The notes: generated by a model from the letters alone, not told the origin. A stretch of 15,404 bases of DNA from an uncultured Actinomycetes bacterium (GCA_937862675.1 CALMEC010000411.1:1-15404), one strand, 5' to 3'; counted from the first letter of the stretch, positions 1 through 7,462 are shown. A program made the numbers and translations.

Positions 1-1206
1 GGCGGGGTCAACTCCCCGGTCCGGGCCATGCGCTCCATCGGGCGCGACCCGGTCTTCGTCGACCGCGCCGAGGGGCCCTACGTCTGGGACACCGACGGCA
101 CGCGATACGTCGACTACCTGTCGAGCTGGGGTCCGGCCATCCTCGGTCATGCGAACCCCGAGGTGATCGGCGCCCTGCGCGACGCCCTCCCGCTCGGGAC
201 CTCCTACGGCGCGCCCACCGCACGCGAGGTCCTCATGGCGGAGACGGTCGCCGCCGCCTTCCCGTCCATCGACATGATCCGGATGACCAGCTCCGGCAGC
301 GAGGCCGTCACCGGTGCCATCCGCCTGGCGCGGGCGGCCACCGGACGCGACGGAATCGTCAAGACGATCGGCGGGGACCACGGGGCCATCGACCCCCCGC
401 TCGTCGACGCCGGCAGCGGCGCCACCCCCCTCGGACATCCCAAAGCCCGGGGCGCCCCCGCCGGCGGGGTGCCCGACCCCCGCCTCGTCCCGTACAACGA
501 CCTCGCCGCGGCCGACGCCGCACTCGCCGGCGCCGCGGCCATGATCGTCGAACCCGTCGCCGGGAACATGGGCACCGTCCTCCCCGGCCCCGGCTACCTG
601 CAGGGCCTGCGCGACGCCTGCGACCGGCACGGCGCGCTCCTCATCCTGGACGAGGTCATCACCGGGTTCCGCCTGGCGCTCGGCGGCGCCCAGGAGCGGT
701 TCGGCGTCCGGGCCGACATCACGTGCCTCGGGAAGATCATCGGCGGGGGGCTCCCCGTCGGGGCGTTCGGCGCACGGCGGGAGATCATGCGCGAGCTGGC
801 ACCCGTCGGACCCTGCTACCAGGCCGGGACGCTCAGCGGCAACCCGCTCGCCACGACCGCGGGTCTCACGACCCTGGCGGCACTGGCCCGCCCCGGCGTC
901 TACGAACGGCTGGAGGAGTCCGGCCGGGCACTGGAGGAGGCCATCGTCGAGAGCGGCGCACCCGTCACGGTCAACCGCATCGGGTCGGTCCTCACCCCGT
1001 TCTTCACCGACGGCCCCGTCACCGACTACGCCTCGGCCACGACGAGCGACACGGACGCATACGGACGTTTCGCCCGCGCCCTCCTGGACGAGGGGGTCTC
1101 GCCGCCGCCGTCGCAGTTCGAATGCTGGTTCACGGGACTCACCCACGGCGAGCGGGAGCTCGCCGACACACGCGCCGCACTCGCGCGAGCGGCCGACCGG
1201 CTGTGA
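1..1206 (+). CDS. hemL: Glutamate-1-semialdehyde 2,1-aminomutase, 5'-truncated by window edge
   Basis: This PLP enzyme converts glutamate-1-semialdehyde to 5-aminolevulinate in the cytosol, the last step of the C5 route to heme. The frame is open from base 1 and reads GGVNSPVRA before the first ATG at 28; that is the conserved N-terminal motif of the family. The ATG at 28 is therefore internal, and roughly 30 residues lie upstream of the window. Visible landmarks, counted from base 1, are SSGSEA near residues 97-102 (PLP phosphate region), DEVITGFR with Asp217 (pyridine nitrogen contact) and the Schiff-base lysine Lys245 in the GK-IIGGGLPVGA motif. The stop TGA (1204-1206) overlaps the GTG start of the next gene, so hemL heads or continues an operon with the small IPPS-like gene and ubiD. 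Heme supply fits the downstream cytochrome bc genes. The general class III aminotransferase fold is an alternative, but the GGVNSPVR and GGGLPVGA signatures are specific to HemL. Confidence 0.95.
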   Translation, partial: GGVNSPVRAMRSIGRDPVFVDRAEGPYVWDTDGTRYVDYLSSWGPAILGHANPEVIGALRDALPLGTSYGAPTAREVLMAETVAAAFPSIDMIRMTSSGSEAVTGAIRLARAATGRDGIVKTIGGDHGAIDPPLVDAGSGATPLGHPKARGAPAGGVPDPRLVPYNDLAAADAALAGAAAMIVEPVAGNMGTVLPGPGYLQGLRDACDRHGALLILDEVITGFRLALGGAQERFGVRADITCLGKIIGGGLPVGAFGARREIMRELAPVGPCYQAGTLSGNPLATTAGLTTLAALARPGVYERLEESGRALEEAIVESGAPVTVNRIGSVLTPFFTDGPVTDYASATTSDTDAYGRFARALLDEGVSPPPSQFECWFTGLTHGERELADTRAALARAADRL

Positions 1207-1706
1207 CGCGCCTCTTCGAGGAACAGCCGTCGCTGGAACGCGCGCTGACGACACCGCTGCCCGCACCGGTCGTCGCCCCGCTCGCGGCCCCCGGGCTGAC
1301 CGGTGACGCGGCGTTCGGACTGGACCTCATCCTCGAGGGTTTCCTGCTCCACCACGGGAACCCGCGTCTTCTGCGGCTCCCGGACGACGACCGGATCCTG
1401 GCGGGGGACTTCTGTTACGCACAGGGGCTTGTCCGGGTGGCGGAGGCCGGTGACCTGCGGATCATCCGGGAGCTCGCCGACCTGATCGCGCTCTCGACGT
1501 CCCTGGTGGCGACGGACGACGCCGGCCGGCTCCCCGCGCTGTGGCGCTCCGTGGTCGCGTCCATCGCCGACCACGACGAGGCGCACGACCGCCGGCTGGC
1601 CGCGGCCAAGACGGCGCTCCGTTCCACGTCCGACCACTCGTCGCTCGAGGAGCTGGCCGGATCACTGCCGCCCACACCCACACTCGACGAGGTTTTCGAT
1701 GCGTGA
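1203..1706 (+). CDS. Small protein resembling a non-catalytic isoprenyl diphosphate synthase segment
   Basis: This 167-aa protein starts at a GTG that overlaps the hemL stop. The protein contains no internal methionine, so no other ATG start is possible. I do not know a named family for it. Residues 68-92 align without gaps to residues 134-158 of the polyprenyl diphosphate synthase at 10848 in this same window; by eye 11 of 25 are identical, including Gly-Asp-Phe, Glu-x-Gly-Asp and Arg-Glu-Leu-Ala. The preceding helix (DLILEGFLLHH, residues 41-51) occupies the place where the synthase has its first aspartate motif VHDDIID, but the aspartates are absent. The second aspartate motif is also missing and the protein ends early. 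It overlaps ubiD by 8 nt, so the two are probably translationally coupled. I infer an all-alpha IPPS-like accessory or regulatory subunit in menaquinone side-chain synthesis, by analogy with the small subunit of heterodimeric heptaprenyl diphosphate synthases. A gene remnant is the alternative, but clean coding character argues against it. Confidence 0.8.
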   Translation: MTRLFEEQPSLERALTTPLPAPVVAPLAAPGLTGDAAFGLDLILEGFLLHHGNPRLLRLPDDDRILAGDFCYAQGLVRVAEAGDLRIIRELADLIALSTSLVATDDAGRLPALWRSVVASIADHDEAHDRRLAAAKTALRSTSDHSSLEELAGSLPPTPTLDEVFDA

Positions 1707-3129
1707 CCTTCGTGAATGGATCAGCGCACTGCGCCGCGCGGACGAGCTGGTGGAGGTGGACGCGCAGGTCGACCCGCACCTGGAGATCACCGAGATCGCC
1801 GACCGGGGGATGAAGAACTACGGGCCGGCCCTGTACTTCCCGAACGTGAAGGGCAGCTCCCTCCCCGTCCTCATCAACCAGTTCGGCAGCTGGAAGCGAC
1901 TGGGCATGGCGCTCGGGGTGGACCATCCCGACGAGCTGGCCGGACGGATCACGGAGCTGCTCGAGCTGCAGCCCCCGCAGGGCATCGTGGAGAAGGTGAA
2001 GGCGCTCGGCACGCTGAAGACGCTGGCCTCGTTCTCCAGCCGGATGGTGAAGCACGCCGCCTGCCAGGAGGTGTGGCTGGACGAGCCGGACCTGGACCTC
2101 CTGCCGATCCTCCACTGCTGGCCGGACGACGGCGGACCGTTCATCACGCTGCCGCTCGTCTTCAGCAAGGATCCGCGGACCGGCGCGCGCAACTGCGGCA
2201 TGTACCGCATCCAGAAGGTCGACGCGCGCACCGCGATCATGCACTGGCAGATCCACAAGGACGGTGCCGCGCACATGCGCGACAGCGACGGGCGCGTGCC
2301 GGTCGCGGTGGCCATCGGGACCGATCCGGCGGTGACGTACGCCGCCACCGCACCCCTCCCCGCCGGGCTCGACGAGATGCTGCTCGCCGGATTCATCCGC
2401 GGGAAGGCCGTCGACATGGTGCGCTGCCGCACCGTCGACGTCGAGGTGCCCGCGTCCGCCGAGATCGTGCTGGAGGGCTACGTGGACGCGTCGGACCTCC
2501 GGCCGGAGGGGCCCTTCGGCGATCACACCGGCTTCTACACGCCGGTGGACGAGTACCCCGCCTTCCACCTGACGGGCATGTCGATGCGACGCGATGCCGT
2601 CTACTCGACGACCATCGTGGGCAAGCCGCCGATGGAGGACTACTTCCTCGGCAAGGCCACCGAGCGCATCTTCCTGCCGCTCATCCGGACGAGCCTGCCG
2701 GACGTCGTCGACATGAACATGCCCCTGGAGGGCGTCTTCCACAACTGCGTGATCGTGTCGATCGACAAGCGCTATCCCGGGCAGGCCAAGAAGGTCATCA
2801 ACGCCGTCTGGGGACTCGGCCTCATGTCGCTCACGCGCTGCGTGATCGTCGTGGACCACGACGTCGACGTGCAGAACGTCTCGGATGTCGCCTTCCACGC
2901 GTTCAGCAACGTGGACGCCGGACGGGACATGCTGGTCACCGACGGCCCCGTCGACGCACTGGACCACGCGGCCCCGTACTTCGCCTTCGGATCCAAGGTC
3001 GGCTTCGACGCGACCCGCAAGTGGGAGGGCGAGGGTGTCGTGCGCCCCTGGCCGGCTCTCGCCGTCATGGACGCCGAGACCCGGGAACGGGTCGACCGGC
3101 GCTGGGCGGAGTTCGGCATCCCGGACTGA
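1699..3129 (+). CDS. ubiD: UbiD-family prenylated-FMN-dependent decarboxylase (probable late menaquinone step)
   Basis: UbiD enzymes are cytosolic decarboxylases of aromatic acids that need Mn2+ and prenylated FMN made by UbiX. At 476 aa this has the usual length. The family core is clear: NCGMYRIQ, then PVAVAIGTDPA, then the catalytic acidic motif EIVLEGY (Glu255 and Glu259) followed by PEGPFGDHTG (residues 269-278), and near the end GSKVGFDATRKW. The ATG at 1699 has a GAGG at 1689-1692, six nt upstream, and overlaps the previous gene by 8 nt. With mqnA, mqnC and ubiX about 7-9 kb downstream, the likely substrate is the prenylated 1,4-dihydroxy-6-naphthoate intermediate of the futalosine pathway (the role called MqnL). 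That substrate is an inference; UbiD families are diverse, but no ubiquinone genes are seen. A UbiX partner is encoded at 10229. Confidence 0.93.
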   Translation: MRDLREWISALRRADELVEVDAQVDPHLEITEIADRGMKNYGPALYFPNVKGSSLPVLINQFGSWKRLGMALGVDHPDELAGRITELLELQPPQGIVEKVKALGTLKTLASFSSRMVKHAACQEVWLDEPDLDLLPILHCWPDDGGPFITLPLVFSKDPRTGARNCGMYRIQKVDARTAIMHWQIHKDGAAHMRDSDGRVPVAVAIGTDPAVTYAATAPLPAGLDEMLLAGFIRGKAVDMVRCRTVDVEVPASAEIVLEGYVDASDLRPEGPFGDHTGFYTPVDEYPAFHLTGMSMRRDAVYSTTIVGKPPMEDYFLGKATERIFLPLIRTSLPDVVDMNMPLEGVFHNCVIVSIDKRYPGQAKKVINAVWGLGLMSLTRCVIVVDHDVDVQNVSDVAFHAFSNVDAGRDMLVTDGPVDALDHAAPYFAFGSKVGFDATRKWEGEGVVRPWPALAVMDAETRERVDRRWAEFGIPD

Positions 3130-3153
3130 CACCGCCGGGACGGCCGTCCGCCC

Positions 3154-3170
3154 GGTGCCCCGGAGGCACC
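3154..3170 (+). terminator. Hairpin after ubiD, terminator-like
   Basis: GGTGCC (3154-3159) and GGCACC (3165-3170) form a perfect 6-bp stem with a 5-nt loop, 24 nt after the ubiD stop. A 12-bp perfect palindrome GGACGGCCGTCC sits just before it at 3138-3149. There is no T-tract, as is common in high-GC genomes, so intrinsic termination is only possible. The remaining intergenic sequence up to 3300 shows no gene. Confidence 0.35.
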
Positions 3171-3305
3171 CGTCATGGGCGGCGTCCCGCGACAGCGCGG
3201 ACGGCACGACCAGGACGCACAACGGCCGGCGTTCGGCACGTGCCTGCCGTCCGCCTCTGCCGGGACCCGTGCGGCGCCGCTTCGGGACGTCCCGTCGCGA
3301 TCGTC

Positions 3306-3320
3306 ACCGGCGCAGCCGGT
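3306..3320. promoter_or_regulatory. Inverted repeat in the luxR-type gene promoter, possible operator
   Basis: ACCGGC-GCA-GCCGGT is a perfect 6-3-6 inverted repeat that ends 8 nt before the putative -10 box at 3329. It therefore covers the expected -35 and spacer region, where a repressor or activator could bind. LuxR-type C-terminal domains bind dyad sites, so autoregulation is conceivable. This is inference from position and symmetry only; short GC-rich palindromes are frequent by chance here. Confidence 0.25.
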
Positions 3321-3328
3321 CGCGGGCG

Positions 3329-3334
3329 TACGAT
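3329..3334 (+). promoter_or_regulatory. -10 box TACGAT of a probable leaderless promoter
   Basis: TACGAT matches the TAnnnT -10 pattern and is followed by 7 nt and then ATG at 3342, so transcription would begin at or next to the start codon. The same hexamer and spacing precede ubiX. No good -35 box is seen. The box overlaps an in-frame upstream ATG at 3333, which argues that 3342 is the true start. Confidence 0.55.
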
Positions 3335-3341
3335 GCCGGAC

Positions 3342-6095
3342 ATGACGCCACACCCGCTGGTCGGGCGCGACGCCGCGCTCACGCGTCTGGACGCCGCACT
3401 CACCGCGGTCGTCGCCGGGCACCCCCGGTCGATCGCGATCGTGGGTGATCCGGGGCTCGGCAAGACGGCGCTGCTCGACCGGGTCACGGAGACCGCCGCC
3501 GAGCGAGGACTCGCCGTCGTCCGCGGGAGCGCGGCCGAGATGCGCCCCGACGTGCCGTTCCAGCTGTTCGCCAGCCTCCTCTCCGAGGCGTCCGCGACCG
3601 GCGGGCCGCCCACCGCCGGCGCGCTGGCCGGCGAACGGGCGCACGGATACCGCGGGGTCGTGGAACGCCTGACGGCGACCACCGGACGTATGCCGCTGGT
3701 CCTGGCACTCGATGACCTGCACTGGGCCGACGCCCCGTCCCTCGAGGTCCTCGTGACCCTGCTGAGGGGGACGATCGCCGCACCCCTCCTGATCGTCGTC
3801 GCCTACCGGCCCCGCCAGGTCGACGCGGCGCTCCGCGCCGCCGTCGAGGAGACGGCGGAGACGATCACGCTGGCACCCCTGACCGACGCGCACGCCGATG
3901 CGCTCCTCGTCGACGTACCACCGGGATCCCGCGCCGCCATCCGCGCGGTCGCGGCAGGGAACCCGCTGTACCTCCTCGCACTGTCACGCCGGTTCCATCC
4001 CGGTGGGGAGGCCGGGCTGCCGCCCTCGCTGACCGCACTGGTGCGTTCCGAGATCGCCCGGCTGGACCCGGTCGCCCGAGCGACGCTGATCGGCGCCGCG
4101 GTCGCCGGAGACCCCTTCACCCTGGACCGCGCCTCGATCGCCGCCGACCACGACGACGACCCCGCCCTCCAGGCCCTGGACGCCCTCGTCGCCGCCGATC
4201 TCGTGCGGCCGGCCGAGGGCCCCCGCCGCTATGGCTTCCGCCACCCGGTGGTCCGCCACATCGCCTACGAGGCGGCCGGCGAGGGCGCACGGATCGCCGC
4301 ACACGACCGCTTCGCCCGGGCCCTCATGGCGAAGGGAGCCGTCGACGGGGAGGTGGCCCACCACCTCACGCGCTCCGCACGGGCCGGGGATGACGACGCC
4401 GTCGCGACGCTCACCGCCGCCGCGGAGAACGCCATGAACAGCGCACCCGACGCCACGGCCCGGTGGTGCGATGCGGCGCTCCGCCTGCTGACGACGACGG
4501 ACCCACGCCGTCTGCCGCTCCTCCGGCTCCGCGCGTCGGCGCTCTCCGCCACCGGCCACTTCGAGTCGGCACTGGAGGTGCTGGTCGCCGCCGAGTCGGC
4601 GGCGACAACCGTCCGCGACCGGATCGAGCTGGCCGGGACGGCCGCCGGCGCCGAGATCTGCCTCGGCCGCTTCGACGCGGCCGAGGCACGCCTGCGCGAG
4701 GCCATCGCCCGTTGCGACGACCCAGACGGCCCGGATGCGATCCCACTCGTCCTCGGGCGGATGCGGATCGCGATGCTGCGGGGCGAGATCCCGCTGATGG
4801 CGGCGCTCGCCGACCGGACCGCCGAGCGACTGACAGACCGGGCCGATCCGTCCCTGGCGGTCGTCGTCCACTCGCTGCGATCGCTCAGCCGCAGCAGCGG
4901 CGGGGACGTGGCGGCGGCCGAGGCCGCCCTCGCACCGGCCACCCGGCAGTTCGCCCGGCTGCCCGACGACGCACTCGCTCGACGGCCGGAGACGGCGTTC
5001 TGGTTCGGGTCGGCATGCCTCTGGGCCGACCGTCCGGCGCCGGCGAGCACCGCGCTCGAGCGCGGGATCCGGGCCGCCCACCGCGACGGACGTCACGCGT
5101 GGCTGGTGCCGATGCTCGCGATCCAGGCCATCCTGGAGGTCTCCCGCGGCCGCCTGGGGCGTGCCGTCACGGCGGCGGAGGCGGCGACCAACGCCGCCGC
5201 ACTCAACGGGAACCACGCCGACGCCGTGGCGGCCACCGTCGCACGGCTGCGGGCGCTCGGCGCCACCGGACAGACGACCGTCGCACTCGCCCTGGCGGAT
5301 GCCGAGGTGGAGGGGCTGCTCGCCAGCCACGACACATGGGCCCCCGCCGTCGGCTGGGCGGTCGGCGAGGCGCTCCTGGCCACCGGCCAGGCCCATCGCT
5401 GCCGGGAACTGATCCTGCGTGCGGCAGGCGGGCCCGGCCTGCCGCTGTACGACCCGCATTGCGGGGCCGTGGCGCTCGAACAACTGGTGCGCGCATCACT
5501 CGCCGTCGGCGACCGGGCGGAAGCCCGGACGTGGCAGACCCGGCTGTCGGCCCATGCCGTCGACAGCGAGGGCCACACGGCGGACGCCCTGGCGCACCTG
5601 GGGGCCGCTCACTGTGAGCTCGCGGACGGCGACCCGTCCCGTGCCGCCGAGCTGGCCGAGGATGCCGCACGACGGGCCGACGCCCTCGAGCTCGTCCTCG
5701 ACGCCACCCGGGCGCGGATCGTGGCCGGACGGGCCCGCGGGCGGACCGGCGACCGGCCGGCCGCGCTGGCGCTGCTGCGCCATGCCGAGGCCACCGCGGT
5801 CAGCTGCGGTGCCCGGTCGATCCGCGACGAGGCGACGTCCGCCCTCCGCGAGCTCGGTGAGCGCACGTCGCCCCACCGCGGCGCCGCGACAGGCGTGCTG
5901 AGCACACGGGAACGCGAGGTCGCCGCCCTGGTTGCGGCAGGACGCACGAACGCCGAGATCGCCGACGAGCTGTTCATCTCGCGCAACACCGTCGACACCC
6001 ACGTGCGACACGTGCTGAAGAAGCTGGCCGCGCCACGCCGCGCCGCCGTCGCCGAACGGCTCGCGGCGATCACCGAGGACGCGGCCGTCACCTGA
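3342..6095 (+). CDS. ATPase/LuxR-family transcriptional regulator (LAL/MalT-like, STAND architecture)
   Basis: This is a 917-aa multidomain regulator. The N-terminus carries LVGRDAAL (residues 6-13), typical of orc1/cdc6-like AAA modules, a Walker A GDPGLGKT at 35-42 and a Walker B LVLALDDLHWAD at about 120-131 with Asp124/Asp125. The middle, roughly residues 330-840, is alanine- and leucine-rich helical sequence consistent with TPR-like repeats. The C-terminus has a LuxR-type helix-turn-helix: LSTREREVAALVAAGRTN starts at residue 853 and continues through EIADELFISRNTVDTHV. It is cytosolic and would switch DNA binding by ATP and ligand binding. The start was set at the second ATG because a TACGAT box lies 7 nt before it; the ATG at 3333 adds only MPD. 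It is a single-gene unit between ubiD and a decayed kinase. Its target is unknown; the neighbours do not reveal an inducer. Confidence 0.93.
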   Translation: MTPHPLVGRDAALTRLDAALTAVVAGHPRSIAIVGDPGLGKTALLDRVTETAAERGLAVVRGSAAEMRPDVPFQLFASLLSEASATGGPPTAGALAGERAHGYRGVVERLTATTGRMPLVLALDDLHWADAPSLEVLVTLLRGTIAAPLLIVVAYRPRQVDAALRAAVEETAETITLAPLTDAHADALLVDVPPGSRAAIRAVAAGNPLYLLALSRRFHPGGEAGLPPSLTALVRSEIARLDPVARATLIGAAVAGDPFTLDRASIAADHDDDPALQALDALVAADLVRPAEGPRRYGFRHPVVRHIAYEAAGEGARIAAHDRFARALMAKGAVDGEVAHHLTRSARAGDDDAVATLTAAAENAMNSAPDATARWCDAALRLLTTTDPRRLPLLRLRASALSATGHFESALEVLVAAESAATTVRDRIELAGTAAGAEICLGRFDAAEARLREAIARCDDPDGPDAIPLVLGRMRIAMLRGEIPLMAALADRTAERLTDRADPSLAVVVHSLRSLSRSSGGDVAAAEAALAPATRQFARLPDDALARRPETAFWFGSACLWADRPAPASTALERGIRAAHRDGRHAWLVPMLAIQAILEVSRGRLGRAVTAAEAATNAAALNGNHADAVAATVARLRALGATGQTTVALALADAEVEGLLASHDTWAPAVGWAVGEALLATGQAHRCRELILRAAGGPGLPLYDPHCGAVALEQLVRASLAVGDRAEARTWQTRLSAHAVDSEGHTADALAHLGAAHCELADGDPSRAAELAEDAARRADALELVLDATRARIVAGRARGRTGDRPAALALLRHAEATAVSCGARSIRDEATSALRELGERTSPHRGAATGVLSTREREVAALVAAGRTNAEIADELFISRNTVDTHVRHVLKKLAAPRRAAVAERLAAITEDAAVT

Positions 6096-6097
6096 TC

Positions 6098-6122
6098 GGT
6101 CGCGGGTCGCGGGCCCGCGATC
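6098..6122 (+). terminator. Hairpin directly after the LuxR-type gene
   Basis: TCGCGGG occurs twice in tandem (6100-6106 and 6107-6113) and is followed by CCCGCGA (6114-6120). Either copy can pair; using the first gives a 7-bp stem with a 7-nt loop, extended by a G-T wobble and one G-C pair to 6098/6122. It begins 3 nt after the stop codon. No T-tract follows, so termination is plausible rather than certain. Confidence 0.4.
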
Positions 6123-6452
6123 ACCGGTCCGCGGCGAGCACCCCGCCGTGACGCGTCGCCATGGTGCGGAGGTCGTCGAACCACCCGTCGCGCGGCTCGG
6201 GAAGCGGCGCGCGGGGCATGGAGCCGCGACAGCACCCGGCAGACGACCGCCGTCGCGGCCGCGTCGGAGCCGGGAGAGCGCATCGCCCGGTCCAGGAGGC
6301 GCTCGGCGCCCGTCGCCGGCTCTATCAGCACCACCCCACCGCCCGAGGACGCGGGCCGCGCCGACGAGATCACCGTCCGACCGCAGATCCCGATGGGCGC
6401 AGGCGGCTGCGACATCGACGGAGATCGCCCCGCCCTCGACGGCGCCGGACAC
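6121..6452 (-). pseudogene. Decayed fragment of an APH(6)/StrB-like aminoglycoside phosphotransferase
   Basis: No intact gene is present, but three minus-strand frames carry consecutive pieces of one protein. Frame A (about 6452-6340) ends in GAARVLGR. Frame B (about 6339-6208) reads VVLIEPATGAERLL and then CRVLSRLHAPRA. Frame C (about 6205-6121) reads LPEPRDGWFDDLRTMATR, then HGGVLA, to a stop at 6121-6123. Recalled members of the streptomycin 6-kinase family have the same order: GA-R-LG, LLE/LIE, an RLHAP-like segment, PLP, then a WF--L segment. The two joins behave as single-base insertions near 6338-6341 and 6205-6208. The catalytic C-terminal half with the HGD motif is missing, so the piece cannot be active. 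This explains much of the otherwise gene-free 6096-6494 stretch. Family assignment is from memory of StrB-type sequences. Confidence 0.6.
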
Positions 6453-6472
6453 GCCCGGGATGCGGTCACATC

Positions 6473-6494
6473 CCCGGCGCGCCGCGGCGCCGGG
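6473..6494 (-). terminator. Hairpin directly after the secreted-protein gene
   Basis: CCCGGCGC (6473-6480) and GCGCCGGG (6487-6494) form a perfect 8-bp stem with a 6-nt loop. It abuts the stop codon of the minus-strand gene at 6495. The sequence after it on the minus strand has no T run, as for the other hairpins in this window. Confidence 0.45.
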
Positions 6495-7355
6495 TCACTT
6501 CTTCTTCTTGGGCGCCACGTATGCCGCGCCGGGCGCTCCGCAGACGGCGGTCACGCTGAAGGCGGTGGCCTCCTTCGCCGGAAGGTTGTCCGGGGTCGTC
6601 ACCGTCAGACGCCAGCTGTTCGACGTCGGCACGATCGACGTGATGTACGGGGCCGACACGGACTGGAAACGATTCAGCGGCGACGGGCTGATCCCGGTGC
6701 CCCAGGTGATCGCCCGCTGACCGCGCGGGCAGACGGCGGTGACGGTGCCGGTGACCTGCCCGGGCTGGAGCGCGGCGGTGCGCTTCACCTTCGACATCGC
6801 GCCGAACGACGCACGCTTGACGCACTGGACCATCGGACCGCTCACGTTGGCGTCGTAGAGCCATCCACGGCCCCCGGCGGCGGCCAGGGGCTCACTCAGG
6901 ACCGGAGTGGCCTGGTATCCGTACCCGGACCGGTAGAGGCCCAGCCCGGCGAATCCTGCCGGGCACTTGATCGACGGCCCTCTTGAGCCGACCAGCGTCC
7001 GTCCCGGTGCCATCCGCGTTCCGCACACCACGATCGGCCGCACCTTCGTCGCGGTGTGCCCGCGGTGGACGGCCAGGAGCGCCTCCTTGTCGATGCTCTC
7101 CCCCTGGTAGCCCGTCGCCCGGACGACCGGGGCGTTCCCCGCCCACCCGATGGCCAGGGTGCGATTGGATCCGCAGGCCTTGAACGACTTGTTGTCGCCG
7201 CCCGCGAAGATGTACTCGGTCCCGCCGGCCGCGCTGGACCACGTCGGCCCGTTCTTGATCTGGAACCCGGCCTTGGCCGATGACGCCGCCGACGCGGCGA
7301 CCGCGGACCCGCCCAGCACGACGGCGGCCAGAGCCACCCGCAACACCCGTTTCAT
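6495..7355 (-). CDS. Secreted protein of three cysteine-bounded modules with a C-terminal Lys4 tail
   Basis: This 286-aa protein has no recognised named function. The N-terminus is a signal peptide: MKRVLRV, a hydrophobic core to about residue 19, and AxA-type cleavage options around AASA (20-23). The ATG at 7355 was chosen because GGAGG lies 6 nt upstream at 7366-7362; an upstream start would place 13 polar residues before the signal peptide. The mature part has exactly six cysteines, at 61, 111, 131, 178, 209 and 272. They fall in three pairs, two with a CPxG-like opening (CPAG at 131, CPRG at 209) and CGSN at 61, each closed by a later Cys 47-63 residues on. This suggests three degenerate modules with one disulfide each, similar in outline to CPAG...VCA repeats in actinobacterial secreted proteins. 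The protein ends in PKKKK. It is divergent from qcrA with its own promoter. Location is probably extracytoplasmic; role unknown. Confidence 0.85.
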   Translation of the reverse strand: MKRVLRVALAAVVLGGSAVAASAASSAKAGFQIKNGPTWSSAAGGTEYIFAGGDNKSFKACGSNRTLAIGWAGNAPVVRATGYQGESIDKEALLAVHRGHTATKVRPIVVCGTRMAPGRTLVGSRGPSIKCPAGFAGLGLYRSGYGYQATPVLSEPLAAAGGRGWLYDANVSGPMVQCVKRASFGAMSKVKRTAALQPGQVTGTVTAVCPRGQRAITWGTGISPSPLNRFQSVSAPYITSIVPTSNSWRLTVTTPDNLPAKEATAFSVTAVCGAPGAAYVAPKKKK

Positions 7356-7361
7356 CACGGA

Positions 7362-7366
7362 CCTCC
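7362..7366 (-). promoter_or_regulatory. Ribosome binding site deciding the start of the secreted-protein gene
   Basis: GGAGG on the minus strand is separated by 6 nt from the ATG at 7355. It fixes the start at MKRVLRV, the beginning of the signal peptide. Confidence 0.8.
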
Positions 7367-7433
7367 ATGACATCGACGTTTCCGCTGTGACCACCGGATT
7401 TCCGGGATCGGACGCGAGGCGCCCCGCACGGGA

Positions 7434-7462
7434 ACGATATTCACGGGCCGGAACGGCGACAA
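7434..7462 (-). promoter_or_regulatory. Promoter of the secreted-protein gene (TTGTCG-N17-TATCGT)
   Basis: On the minus strand TTGTCG (7462-7457) and TATCGT (7439-7434) are spaced by exactly 17 nt and resemble a housekeeping sigma factor promoter. The transcript would start near 7427, giving an untranslated leader of about 70 nt before the ATG at 7355. Confidence 0.5.

Noticed and set aside
1462..3222. Long minus-strand open frame opposite ubiD (586 codons)
   Set aside because: Its product is rich in His, Arg, Val and Asp without recognisable motifs, and it lies antisense to a clear UbiD. Long antisense frames are expected at this GC content.
1716..3341. Upstream extension of the LuxR-type reading frame through ubiD
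   Set aside because: The frame is open by chance in GC-rich DNA. The part over ubiD is Arg/Gly/Ala-rich noise, and the real protein begins at the LVGRD motif.
3984..5483. Long minus-strand open frame opposite the LuxR-type gene (499 codons)
   Set aside because: It is antisense to a well-supported regulator and shows no family motif; it is a shadow caused by codon bias.
6148..6720. Plus-strand open frames over 6148-6986
   Set aside because: They are composed of Arg/Pro/Ala-rich sequence, cross the stop of the secreted-protein gene and show no family motif; the minus strand explains the region better.
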